From: Crossaster papposus
Taxonomy: Eukaryota > Echinodermata > Asteroidea > Velatida > Solasteridae
Reading direction: 5' to 3'
NCBI GenBank assembly: GCA_037893245.1
Contig: JBAIAA010000509.1
Location: 620,001 to 684,000 of the forward strand
DNA length: 64,000 bases
The translations under genes were made by a program, and so were the position numbers. Position 1 is the first letter of the stretch. Each line of letters starts with the position of its first letter. The notes beneath the pieces were generated by a model that saw only the letters and a list, made by a program, of their open reading frames with translations, was not told where the DNA came from and did no database searches. Of the stretch, positions 23,040 through 35,800 are shown one piece after another.

Positions 23040-24900
23040 GGGTTTAGATGAAGAAAAGGCATTCACTAGAGCAGCAAATCAATGTTTTCCAGATTCTATC
23101 TTTGTGCATGTATTGTGCACCAGACAATTACAGGAAAATTGTGGAAGGTATTTGGTTAAAAAGGTTAATGTAGATCATAAATGTAAATCAAAGATACTAA
23201 ATGACATTTTTGGATCCAATGGCCCACTCAACGTTAATGGCATTGTCGATTTTGAAGTAGTACACCACGGTAAAACTTATGAAGTAGAATTACTATTATT
23301 TGCTTCCTATTTTAGAAGCACGTTGTTGCCACTGTTAAGTCACTATGTTGTTGCCCTATTTGAGTAAGAATGCTATCCCCATGAGCTAGAAAAACAATGC
23401 CTGTGAGGCTATGAACCATGTAATGAAACTGAACACAAACTGGAAACCTTCACAATTACCAGATTTGATTCACCATTTACAAGACATTGTAAATTTGCAG
23501 TACCTTGACATGCAACGTGCCGTGTATGGACAAGCCAACTACCAACTTACTCCATAGGTGTCAAGAAAATTCAGAATTCACCCTCAGGTTTTGGGCAAAA
23601 AAACTGATCTGGAAAAAAACCCAACTTCTTCACAAGTTTGTTTCTTGGCACAGAAGAAACTCAAAGTTTGTAACCTCATCTGATGGGAAATTAAGCATAC
23701 ACCAAAAAACCACAAACTGCTAAAAAACCAGCGTACATTACAGGAAAATTGAGGAAGGTATTTGGTTAAAAAGGTTGGTGTAGATGATAAACGTAAATGA
23801 AAGATACCTAACAACATCTTTGGATCCAATGACCCACTCAACATTGATGGCATTGTAGATTTTGAATCAGTAGTACACCAGGGTGAAACTTATGAAGTAG
23901 AATTACTATTATTTGCTTCTTATGTGAGAAGTAGGTTGTTGCCCTATTTGAGTAAGAATGCTATCCCCATGAGCTGGATAAAACAATGCCTGTGAGGCTA
24001 TGAACCATGTAATGAAACTGAACACAAACTGGAAACCTTCACAATTACCAGATTTGATTCACCATTTACATGACATTGTTAAATTGCAGTACCTTGACAT
24101 GCAATGTGCCATGTATGGACAAGGCAACTACCAGCTTGCTCCATGGGTGTCAAGAAAATTCAGAATTCACCCTCAGGTTTTGGGCAAAAAAACTGATCTG
24201 GAAAAAACCCAACTTCTTCACAAGTTTGTTTCTTGGCACAGAAGAAACTCAAAGTTTGTAACCTCATCTGATGGGAAACTAAGCATACACAAAAAATACA
24301 CAAACTGCCAAAAAACCAGTGTACAATGTACATTACAGGACAATTGTGGAAGGTATTTGGTTAACAAGGTTGGTGTAGATGATAAACATAAATGAAAGAC
24401 ACCTAACAACATCTTTGGATCCAATGACCCACTCAACATTGATGGCATTGTAGATTTTGAATCAGAAGTAGTACACCAGGGTGAAACTTATGAAGTAGAA
24501 TTACTATTATTTGCTTCTTATTTTAGAAGTAGGTTGGTGCCCCTATTTGAGTATAAAGAATGCTATACCCATGAACTGGATAAAACGATACCTGTGAGGC
24601 TATGAACCATGTAATGAAACTGAACACAAACTTGAAACCTTCACAATTACCAGATTTGATTGACCATTTTATACATGACATTGTTAAATTGCAGTACCTT
24701 GACATGCAACGTGCCGTGTATGGACAAGCCAACTAACAACTTGCTCCATGGGTGTCAGTTAAATTCAGAATTCACCCTCAGGTTTGGGCTAAAAACCCAA
24801 CTTCTTTACAAGTTTGTTTCTTAGCACAGAAGAAAATTAAATTTTGTAACCTCATCTGATGGAAAATTAGGCATATACAAAACCCGACAAACTCTGCACC
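23040..24900 (+). pseudogene. MULE-like transposase fragments, three tandem degenerate copies
   Basis: The unit (ACAGGAAAATTGTGGAAGGT) recurs at about 23126, 23739 and 24332, a spacing of 613 and 593 bp. Pieces read EEKAFTRAANQCFPDS, LCTRQLQENCGRYLVKK, ILNDIFGSNGPLNVNG, NHVMKLNTNWKPSQLPDLIH and HDIVKLQYLDMQCAMYGQGN. These resemble the 'D-x-E-x-A...F-P...H-x-x-x-N' and 'N-x-x-x-K...W-K-P-x-x-L-P-D-L-I' parts of MULE-type transposases. Stops and frameshifts occur in every copy. Identity rests on recalled patterns. Confidence 0.6.
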
Positions 24901-26160
24901 CACCATCCAAGCAGATGTCTGATGCACTTCATATAGTAGCCAGATTGGGCTTTATAGTCAGCCAGAGTATGCTGAAGTGTTAGATGTGTTAGTTATCTGC
25001 CAAGAATATCCAGGGGCCCATCATGGGCCACAAGTCAAGATCGTCGAGGGCCTAAATCATCTTGTGTCCATCATCGTTGACACCATAGTGATTATAAACC
25101 TAGCAAGAGAGACTGACAACTGTGTCGTCTAATAATTGGTCATCCTCCAAATCCAAGTGTATATAACAACACTAAAACAAATCCCTGATTCAAGGGATTA
25201 TAAGACAAAAATGGTGTCAGAAGTGGGATAGCAGCACTTGAACTGAACAGTCTAGACAGACGCCAAAACACCCCACCACACCCCACCCCACGACAGTACA
25301 GAGTTTCATTCACCCTGCCAGCAGAAAGGAGACCTTTGCCAAGACACGGCTCATCGTGCTGATTAATCATCGTGATTGATCGTGCTGATCTAAGCAAGCA
25401 AGCAAGCAAGCAAGATCGCTGGATCGCAGCCAAGCCTCCTCGTGGCATTAGGCCAGTTTCATTGTAACATTTGATTCAGTTAGTTGTATATATCTTAGTT
25501 TGCAGTAATGTTGTTGAGAGATTCATGTTTCAAATGTAATAGATATTTGTGGTAAACTGTCTTCTCTCATTGGATAATAACCGACTACAAATAAATTTGT
25601 ATTACTACTGCATAATGCATTCAAAATAACTTTGTGCACGTGCATCTATTGTACGTGTGTAGTAAGCTGTCCAATGTGGGTTAGTAGGTTGTGTCACATG
25701 TACTAGATGTCTGATGGTGCTTCAATTAAAAAATATGGATAATAATATTATTTGTGGTCTCTGTACATGTAAAAATAATTCTGCCATGATGAAGGCCTAT
25801 AAAGAACACCAATAAAACGATCAGGCGGCAGTAGGTCTACTCTCTCATGGTGCATGATCTGCCATCTTGACTATATTTTGAAAGTGTCATACAAGTTCTT
25901 TGCTGCAATTAATCGCCAAACTCAATGCAGTTCTCAAAACGGACATAGTGACCATCACACCAAACTATCATAAAATTTGTAGGGGCTGCCTGAGAAAAAT
26001 TAAAACATTCGAGGAAGGTATCGCCAAAAAGCTGTGATTGCTAGAAGAACTTTTAAAGACAACTAAATCTTGTACCAGAGCATGCATAACCCCTGATTCT
26101 TCATCCCCGGCATCGGGAAAATAAGCACAAAAAAGAACTTAAGCAGCAACTAGAAATTAA
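24901..26160. other. Gene-free stretch with AAGC microsatellite
   Basis: It contains a short (AAGC)n run near 25394-25414. No domain was recognised. The sequence is AT-rich towards the right. Confidence 0.35.
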
Positions 26161-26330
26161 TGCAGAGAGAATAGGAGTTAGGTTCTTTCCTTGTCTTCCA
26201 CCGTTGTGTCCCGGGTTTGAATCTGCCTGGGCCAATTTTGTGGTTTGGGTTTTCATTCCCTGCCCGATTCCATTGGTTTTCCCACCTTCAAAAGTGTAAC
26301 TTCTTATTGTCTTTATACTGTCTAGTTTGC
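26161..26330 (+). mobile_element. SINE fragment with B-box
   Basis: It contains TAGGTTCTTTCCTTGTCTTCC, CGGGTTTGAATCTGCCTGGG and CCAATTTTGTGGTTT. The GGGTTTGAATC word resembles a tRNA B-box. An inverted relative occurs at 30720-30900. Confidence 0.55.
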
Positions 26331-26815
26331 AGGTTTTAGAAAGAATTAATAATAAAATAATAATAGCAACTAGAAAGTTATATGCAGATGATCATGATAG
26401 GTAAGCTCATACTATAGGCAGATCAAACAAAGGACAGCAGTGGTTGTGGCTGACTGGTAAATTGCCTTTTGTTGATTTACTTCTGTGTTCATTTTATGTT
26501 CTCTCCTCACATCACCCTTTTTGTAAGTGTTTACTCTTGTTTTGTTTCAGAAACAGAAACTATTCCCAAATGCACCATACTGCTCTGCAAATTATCCCAA
26601 AAAAAATAAAAATCCTGAATTTTTGAAATGCTCTTCGATGCCAAACTGTATAGGCTTTGCATTGTGCACTTGCATCCACAACTCAAACTTTTGACCTTTT
26701 TTTACTTTCTCACGATCTTGTCCCTGGTATCTTGATCGAGTTCATCACAATAACTGCCTTGGGTGACTTCTGATGACTGGAGTACAGGCCTGCTCCATTA
26801 CTGCTGGCAACAGTT

Positions 26816-26869
26816 TCACTTCATGCAGAGTCCCAAGGATCTGTACAAGAATGCTAGCAGGACTGCAGC
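26816..26869 (-). CDS. PREPL: PREPL exon 15 (C-terminus and stop)
   Basis: The acceptor TTTTTTCAG precedes AAVLLAFLYRSLGLCMK and a stop at 26816-26818. It matches the terminal helix of the family (A-x-x-x-x-F-L-Y-x-x-L-G-L). The protein ends here without the extra C-terminal tail I recall for vertebrate PREPL. Confidence 0.9.
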   Translation of the reverse strand, partial: AAVLLAFLYRSLGLCMK

Positions 26870-29800
26870 CTGAAAAAACAAAACATACAATTTGACGTCA
26901 AATTATCTCCTGTTACTTTTGACTTAACTTATTTATTGGCAAGTGACTGACTTAAAGTTCAGGGATGAGATTGTTGATTGATAAAATGTCTGAAAGATGC
27001 ATATCTGTCTGTACTATACTGTCTTTCTCTCAGATTCAATAAGTCTGAATTCAGGAAAAAATCTGAAAACTCTAAAGCCTGCTACAACTCTGGAAATGGC
27101 GTAAGCCAGTTGGCACCATTAATTGTACATTAATCAGGGGCAGAATCTTTTTGACGAAACTCGATCCAAGGAGTGTTCAGGCCGGCATCTCTGGGAAGCA
27201 CACCCTTTATATTTTTGGCCTTGACAGATATTTCCGGCCCTGTTCGTGACGTATTTTAAATCCGTTTTAAATCCTGGAAAAACTTTGTGTGTATACACCT
27301 CATCCGACGCGAACTGGTTAATGCAACGAGGTGATCAGATTAATAGCAAAACGCATGCCACTCAAATAAAAACTTATTCAACTGTTTAAATATGTTCTAA
27401 ACACAGTAATTAAGCAATCAATCTGAAAATTTAAACAGAATAAACGCGAGTTGACGTGTCAAAAGTTTACCTTATTAACCTTAACTAGCCCAAAAAACTC
27501 CAACTGCTGGTTTTGCCAGGTTTGGTACCAAACATTAGCAACTTGTTGTTGACTCAGTACAAAAGGCCCAGGGAGACCCTGTTGAATTATGTGAGGTTCA
27601 AGACAGAAAGGTACGAGACATGTTGGAGCTTGGGGGAATGCACAGGCATTTATTCGTGTGTGTGTGCTCACATGGTCACAGTTACAACTGTAAGTGTATA
27701 TGTGTTCTAGCCTCCACCTAGTTGTGGAGACAGGTTCTTTTGTTTGGAAAAAACCCAGATCGAGTAGTGGGGACATTTGTGTCCCCATAGCGCATTGGGT
27801 GTCCAGTAAAAGGGTTTAGAGGTAGAATTGGGTTAGGGTATAGAAGACGACAAATTAGAGTGATGTTCTAAACATTTAGAATTTTAGAATGTTTTGAGTT
27901 TGAGTTTAGAGAGATTTCCCTTAGCACACAAACCCTATGGATTGTCCCCATAACGCAATGTACGAAAAGAAAAGTACGAGAAGTACACCCTTTGTGTACT
28001 CACTGAAACATACTCCAACACATACAACTAATGGCAAGTCATCACAGCCCTGATGCTAAAAACTGAACAATGCCTGTGTGACCTGTCATCACAAAATGAG
28101 CGTAAAGTCGCACGGAGTGATTTCCCAGTACGGCCAGTCAAAGTCAAAATTTGAAGGGGTGGTCGATTTTGAGATTATATGGTTTTTTTTAAAGACTAAA
28201 TCCCCAACAATCAATTCCCAATTTTTCAGGACGATCAGATAAACAAAAATTAGTTTTTGAGACAATTTTGACTATGCCTTTCTTTGCGCGTTCACACAAT
28301 TTCTCGCAAGAAATGCCTGTTTTCTCATAATCTCTGTATTAAGACAGCAGACTAAAAAATAAAAACAAAAACAATATTGAGTATCAAATCTCCAAGTGTT
28401 ATATAACATTGGAAAGCTCCGTTTCCACAGAATTTAGAAATACCCATATCTCAATTTTTGATTTTGCCGACTTTACGCTCATTTTGTGATGACAGGTCAC
28501 ATATAGACCCATCTGTACCAACTCAATCAAACTTAATCAAGTTGGAGTTTGGCAGGTTTAGTACCGTTGGGTTCAGTACCAATAATTACTGAACCTGTGT
28601 GCAGTTGTTGAAGTTTGCTAGGTTTGGTAGGCTTCCTAGTGCGAGAGCCTAGAGGGTTAGGGTTAAACTTCACAGAACAAGGTTTTCACTTCTGTCAACT
28701 GACCTGAAACATGACATTACGCTTTGTTTATGTGCACTTTTAATAGGTGCTTGGCGCACGACTCTCTTCACCACCTGCTCCTATTGAAACCAATATTCCT
28801 CAGATGATACTCACCTGTTGAGAAGAATCTGTCTCCCCAAACTGCCCGAAGTGGTTGCTCTCTCGCTGCACCCACAAGTACAGAGAATTATGGGAAGGAC
28901 TCGATGACGACGACATAGCGTGACGCAGCTTGGCTACATACTTCAGAGGTATCCAGAGAGGAACCCTGGTATCAACCAGGGAGGTGGTGACCAACATTGA
29001 TGGATAGTCCTGGAAACAAATACAAATGGTCAGTTTAAATTAGAACCTACAGAATTACCCACATACCACGAGTTCAATGCTTTAGACCACAAGGCCACGG
29101 TACTAGGTAAGTCTGGGTTGCACGTACTGTTTTTTTGTGTGCTCATAGCATGAAGTAAACACAACTACAGAATGTGCACAAACATTTGGCTGTTGATAAA
29201 ATGCATTCATTAGTCCCTCCCAGTGGTGTCCCTAAACTCTACCTTTGTAAACATCGAGGGGGATACTTGTGCACGGAGCCCATCAAGGATAATCACCTTG
29301 ATACACCTTTTTCACCTGGCATGTAATGTTCTGGTAGGGACAGTAAGACTTGATGCAATCGAAGGCTTCTGGGTCCTTGAGCAGGTCGCCCCACTTCCCA
29401 GTCTCCCAGAGCCCATCAGGGATAACCACCTTGATACACATTCCTTACCTGACATGTAATGTTCTGGTAGGGACAGTAAGGCCGTGTCCGAAACGGGTGT
29501 CTAGAGCTACGGTCTACGTCTACAGCTACAGCTACAGCTACGTCTACGTAGGCGCTAAGGCAAATAAAATTCGGACGTGGCTACGGTAGTGCCTACGGCT
29601 AGTTATTGCGCCTCCAAGCGATGCTTGAATCAGTGTTTGCAAAATTACGATGTAAGAATTTACAACAATTATCGTCTGCTAGATGTTACGCAATGTTTGT
29701 TTACAGCTAGTCCAAATACCTGATGATATTGACGTATTTGTCGATCTGTTAGTTTCAATTCAAAGCACTATCATTGAAAAATAAACAAACATTTGCTCCA

Positions 29801-32800
29801 AAATTAACGTTAGTGCTGCCGCCATTTTGTTTTGCCTGAGCTGGACAAATTCTTTTACGGCTAGATTTTTGTGACGTTGTAGCCGTAGCTGTAGCTCTAG
29901 ACGGCATTTCGGACAGCGCTACAAAATGGCCGACGCAGACAATAGCCGTAGCTGTAGCTCTAGACACCCGTTTCGGACACGGCCTAAGACTTCATGTAAT
30001 CAAAGGCTTCTGGGTACTTGAGCGGGTCACCCCACTCCCTAGTCTCCCAGAGCCCATCAAGGATAATCACCTTGATACACATTCCTCACCTGACATGTAA
30101 TGTTCTGGTAGGGACAGTAAGACTTGATGTAATCAAAGGCTTCTGGGTCGTTGAGCGGGTCACCCCACTCCTCGGTCTCTTGTCGAGTCAGGGGAAGACT
30201 GGGATCCAGCATGGTAGAGAGAATGTCCACGTACGGAACCTGTGTGTGTCAAATTCACAAATTGTGATTGTTATATCCCGGTGTCGGGTTGTGACAAGAC
30301 CAGATGGACTGGTGTTATATGGGTACATCACCTTTCATTGTTCTCGCAGACTTTTGAACACTTTCTTCACCAGTCAATTCACAAGTGCAGTCACAAGTAC
30401 CAGGGGCTTAACAACAATAGATCTCTCTCACCGATGGCCATCTTCGTAGGAAAACTGCAACTGCGTATTGTACACAATCAAGCACGCGTTGCACAGTGTG
30501 GAAAGATGTTAAAAAAACATGCGCAAAATGTGTTTGAAATAGGGCTCAGCCGATGCCCGTTATGCAAGTTGACACTCAAAATATCGATGCACGTGGCTGA
30601 TCTGTAGGAAATTATGTCACTTGAGAGAGACCTATATAGGAAAGCCTTTGTCTCGGTTTGTTAGAATAGTGCCAATTAACTTTGGACTGGATTTTTTAAA
30701 TATTTTTTTTTAATGTTAACTGGTTAAGCCTATTCAGTGGAATCCACTGTTCTTCCATGGGGCCCATGCACCGACAAAAGACAATGACAAGAAACTACAG
30801 TTGGCCCAGGCTGGATTTGAACCCGGGTCTCAGTGGTGGAAGACGAGGAAAGAACCTCTACGGCAACTTGACTCCTCTAATAGTGTGAATTACTAAAAGT
30901 GTGAATATCTCACACCTGTGCATCATATCAGCTGAAAAACAGCATGCATGAGGTATGCTCAGAATTTCTCAGGTCGGTGCGCCAAAGTTCCAAAGATTTC
31001 ATTTTGATTCTTTTAACCTATGCAGTAACTTGTTTGTCAGGGAATGGAAGCATTACGGAAACTAAATCCAAGTCTACTCTTGGACCCCGACTAATTAGTT
31101 AACTGCTTGCATTGGATAAACATACATGTACCTCTAGTACGGCAGCTTTGATCAGTTGAGGTGCTCGGTTGCAGACAGCAGCTACTAGGAGACCCCCAGC
31201 ACTGATACCATGGAGTGCAGTCAGGGTAGGCTGGGAGTAACCAGCTTGATGGAGGGTAGATACACACGCCTCCAAATCCTGCACAAACACATATGGTGAT
31301 ACAAGATGGCAGAGAAGGCTTTGTTTTGAACTTTGTTTTTCATTTCCTCTCTTTACATATTAACCAGTTCTCGCTAAAGGACGTATATACACGCAAAGTT
31401 TTCTCCAGATTCAAAATGGTTGACGCATAAACTCGACAAGAGCAAGGCCGAAAATGTCTGTCAGCAGCGAGCAGGGCCGGAAATGCGTGGGTGTGCTTCC
31501 CGGTACCAGCAGCCTGAACCCGCCTCGGATCAAGTTTTGTTATAAATAATCCCGCGCCTCGGCTCGGTGATGTTAAAATAATCCCGGAGCGAACTAGTTA
31601 AATGTTTAGACATTTTGACCATTTTGAAATGTTGGCATTTAGGTTTATAATTCTTTGTGTACAGGCAACCAATTTCACGTGCTTAGCTTGCGGCATTTTC
31701 AAAAGTGGCGCAAGGCTTACGCAACACTTACGCAACAACAAAAATAGCGTAGCTGCGCCATTTCCTTGCGAAGCATTTTAAAAAGCGCTAACGACAACTG
31801 TTCATGTTCTTTCACAAATTCCTTGTTGAACCACTTCCACCCGCCATTTTGAAAATAGTTTTGTCAGACTTTCCGCAGAATCGTTCGGCCACTCTAAACA
31901 AAATTGTTTAAAAAATCAATTTGTTTACTTGAAACAAGGCTGTAGTGTCATTTATCAAGCTTGATAAGTTGAGCAAGCTCCATGACAATCATGATTTGCT
32001 GGTAAAATAGGTCATTTCAACTTACGCCACCTAAATTGACTGTGCTAGCTACACCATAATTTGTTGCGTAAGCCTCGGAATCACACACTATCAAACTTTC
32101 GTGAAACTTTGATGTCGTAAGCGAAATGTTGCGCAGTAAAAAACAAAGGCGCAATAAATTGTGGCGCAAGGGGACTTGCGCCATTGCACAAGGTTTCGTG
32201 AAATCAGCTGCAATACGTACACACCAAATTAACCAGACAGTTTCAATTGCCCTGCAAATGTACTACATGTAATTTCAGTTGAGATTACCTCAAAACTCTT
32301 GATTTTGTTGAGTTCTCTTCCAGTGTGATGCCACTGTATGCCTAAATCACCACCACCTCTTTGAAGAAAAATAAATGGATGGTGAGGAATATAAACACTG
32401 CAGAAGTAGTTTATTTTTTATTTATTTGGTAAACAGAAAGGACGAAATACAAAAGTATACTACATGTACATAAAAAAACAATGCCTGAAAAAAATCCTAG
32501 TCATCTGATTGGTGTCTTGTTGGTCATGAGTTATTATTAGTTCGTGTCGAATGACATGTATACACGCAACCTTTTTCAAGAATAAAAAACGGATTACGTA
32601 TAAACACGTTACAAGCAAGGTCGTAAAGATCTGTTAGCAACCGGTTCACAGCTAGCGTGGTCAGAAATATCAGGGTGTTCTACCCACAGATGCCGGTCTC
32701 AACCCGTCTCGGATTGGGGTTTATTAAAAAAAATCCCACGCTTGGGCCCTGTCAATGTCGAAATAATCTTGACACAAATTGGTTAATTGTTTGTCCCAAC

Positions 32801-35800
32801 ATACGGCGCGGTTGCACAGTTAAAATAGAAGTTCTATTCCATGGTAAATAGAAGTTTTATTCCACGGTCACAGTTTTGAACAATCAGATAACAAGAATTT
32901 ATTCAGAAGTTGTATAAAACAAAAAACTGTAATATTTCACATTCATGCAATGGAAATAATAATTTCATTCGGTGACAGATGGAATATTCTAGTGCTGAAA
33001 CTGATCCTCCTGTTTCTGTTCTGTTCGGTTCGGGCTTGAGCATTTTTGTATCGAATATCGAAAGTACATATACAATGTATATTGAAAATATCAGAGGGCT
33101 ATAATTGTGCTGATACAGTATGGATAGTACAGCTACAAAATGCTTTGAACTAAATTTTCCACCGTCTTTCCGATTGCACAAAAAATTGCACAGAATGGAG
33201 ATTCGGTAATACCACGCCCCCCATAGCCTTGTGTGCATTAATCTGCCGCGTTTATCCCATTTATACCGTTTATCGCAATCTTGAATAAATAAATAAACGG
33301 GATAAATGCAGCAGATTAATGCACACAAGGCTATGGGGGACGTGGTAACCGAATCTACATTCTGTGCAATTTGTGCAATCGGAAAGACGGTAGAAAGTTT
33401 TGTTCAAAGCATTTTTCATTCGGCAACAGATGGAATGTTCCAGTGCTGAAACTGTTCCTCCAGCACCCGATTTCACTAAACTTTGCGACGCGTCGCAACT
33501 CGAGTTACAAAGAGTAACGCGTCGCATCTCGCGACGCGTCGTACGATCCATTTCACTAAAGTTACGATGCGTTCAACGCGTCGCAAATACCTTGACAACG
33601 GCAAGTAACACGTCGTAAGTTACGAAGTGTATTTGGGTCGTCGTAAAATAAGATGCGTCTTTTCATAGCCAGTTTTAGGCCACAGAAATAAAACAAACGA
33701 GACTAGAATACTCAGAGAATGTGTTGGAAGTTGTAAATAAAACATTCATCGTAGTCATGTGAATAAACCTTGAATAGTGCACTTGAAATTTAAAATTAGC
33801 TAGAGGTCCACAGCAAGCTTGTTTTTCGTTAAAATTGCATCGTACGTCAGCCATTTTGATTTACATTTTTGAAGCTTTGCGAGAAGAAATTCGACGACTC
33901 TTTGCTGAATACCAGACGGCTATTTACTGTGAGTTGAATAGGTACATACAACAGTCGTTGTTTTGTGCTATAAATACACCTACGACGCGTCGCACGTACG
34001 ATGTGTTTCGTGAAATCGATTTCAAGACGCGTCGCAGCTGCGACGCGTCGTAGAGATACGACGCGTCGCAGGGCTGCGATGCGTCGTAAGTTAAGAAGAG
34101 TTTAGTGAAATCGGGTGCAGGTTCGGATGAAACAGTTGGAAAACCGAATTGGCTTATAAAGGGGTTGCATTGACGTTACGTGCGCTATGCGTACGCGCTA
34201 ATCGCACTAGCAACCGGGCAGAGCGGCCATTATTGAGGTCAAACAAAGTGCAAACGGTACTGTAATTATGCAAAGACCTCATTGGGGGTGCTGTCGTAAA
34301 GTGCGACATGCATGTGACGTCATTTGCATGAACTTTATTGCCTACGTGTAGTATCTAGTCTCAATAATAAAAACTAGCACATTTTCGTGAGTTCCACCTC
34401 AAGACATCTCATTACCTGACATGGCAGTAGGCTACTACCCAACCAAGCTGCACTAGTAACGCAGTCTGGGGACTGTAGCTCATATCTAGCCTCACACCAT
34501 AAGCACCGTAGCTACACACCAACATAGGGTTACTGACTGTAGACTTGACGTTGTCACTGTGAAATACCGTGATTGGGACCGGTGTACCATCCTACAAGAA
34601 GAACAGAGAACAAAATCTTGTGGCTCAGTTACTTTAAATGTGACCTGCTCCAACGAAACCCAGACAAAGTTGACAATTTTTGTTTTTTAGATTTAGCTTT
34701 TTTCAAATTCTTTAGGTTCGCAGCTTTAAAATGATGTATCATTTACATATGTAACACCCCCCCCCCCCCCCCCTTAATTTGAACTTGTATCTTGTAAGAC
34801 AGAATTTCATTGCAAGAGATGTAAATTAAACATAAGGTTGGCCCCAAAAATTGTCAAAAAAATCAACAAGCTTTCTCAGCTATTACTTGAACTGACATCC
34901 TCCAGCTGCTAGGGCCGATACCAATATATCAAGCAAATCAAGGTGAAAATGAAGAAAGGTAGAATCAACATTTTCAAAAAGCAAAACTAAATAGTTGAGT
35001 TTGCACCGTTTTGATATTTTTTCTATCTTGCTTTTTGGTAATCCTTTTCCACTTTGCGCCGGATGACGTATATAAACGCAAAGTTTTCCCCAGATTCAAA
35101 ACAGATGACGCATAAACCTGCCATGAGAAAGGCCGGAAATGTCTGTCAGCAGCGAGCAAGGCTGGAAATGCGTGGGTGTGCTTCCCGGTACTATCGGCCT
35201 GAACCCGCCTCGGATCAAGTTTCGTTCAAAATAATCCTGCCCGTCGGCTCGGCGATGTTAAAATAATCCCGGGGCCAACTGGTTATCAAGGTGTCTAGTA
35301 AACAAATGTTCATGTTCCCATTTGGAATTTTGGTCTGAAGGGGCCATTTAATAACGGCTAATTTGTATATTGTACCGGTGGCAATTCAAAATTGCTTATA
35401 TTATGTTTTAAAAAAGTATTTCTTGTCATTTTAGTCCTACTAAAAGTAGGATAAACGTAAGACTTTGGCACGTTTTGTACTACACTGTACAAGTGACACT
35501 TGTGCTCCATCTGCAACTAAGCTCTTGGAAACTTACAGTTGTAGTATGCCCAAAGCCCTTCATTGCGCTATTTACATACGACAGTGTGTAACACTGAGGG
35601 AAAATAGTAGATAAGACTTCATTTTTTGAGTTGTGGGACAGAAAAGTAGGAAATAATGAGAATTTCAGAGAAATGGTAGAAAAGTAGAAATACTTTAAAG
35701 ACTGTCTTATATCTTAACCACCGAACCACCAAGTTTACTAGGGTTAGTTTTAACCAGTTCGCGCCGGGATTATTTTAACATCACCGAGCCGAGGGGCGGG

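Noticed and set aside
26161..26330. tRNA gene
   Set aside because: There is a B-box-like word but no cloverleaf or acceptor stem; SINE relationship fits better.
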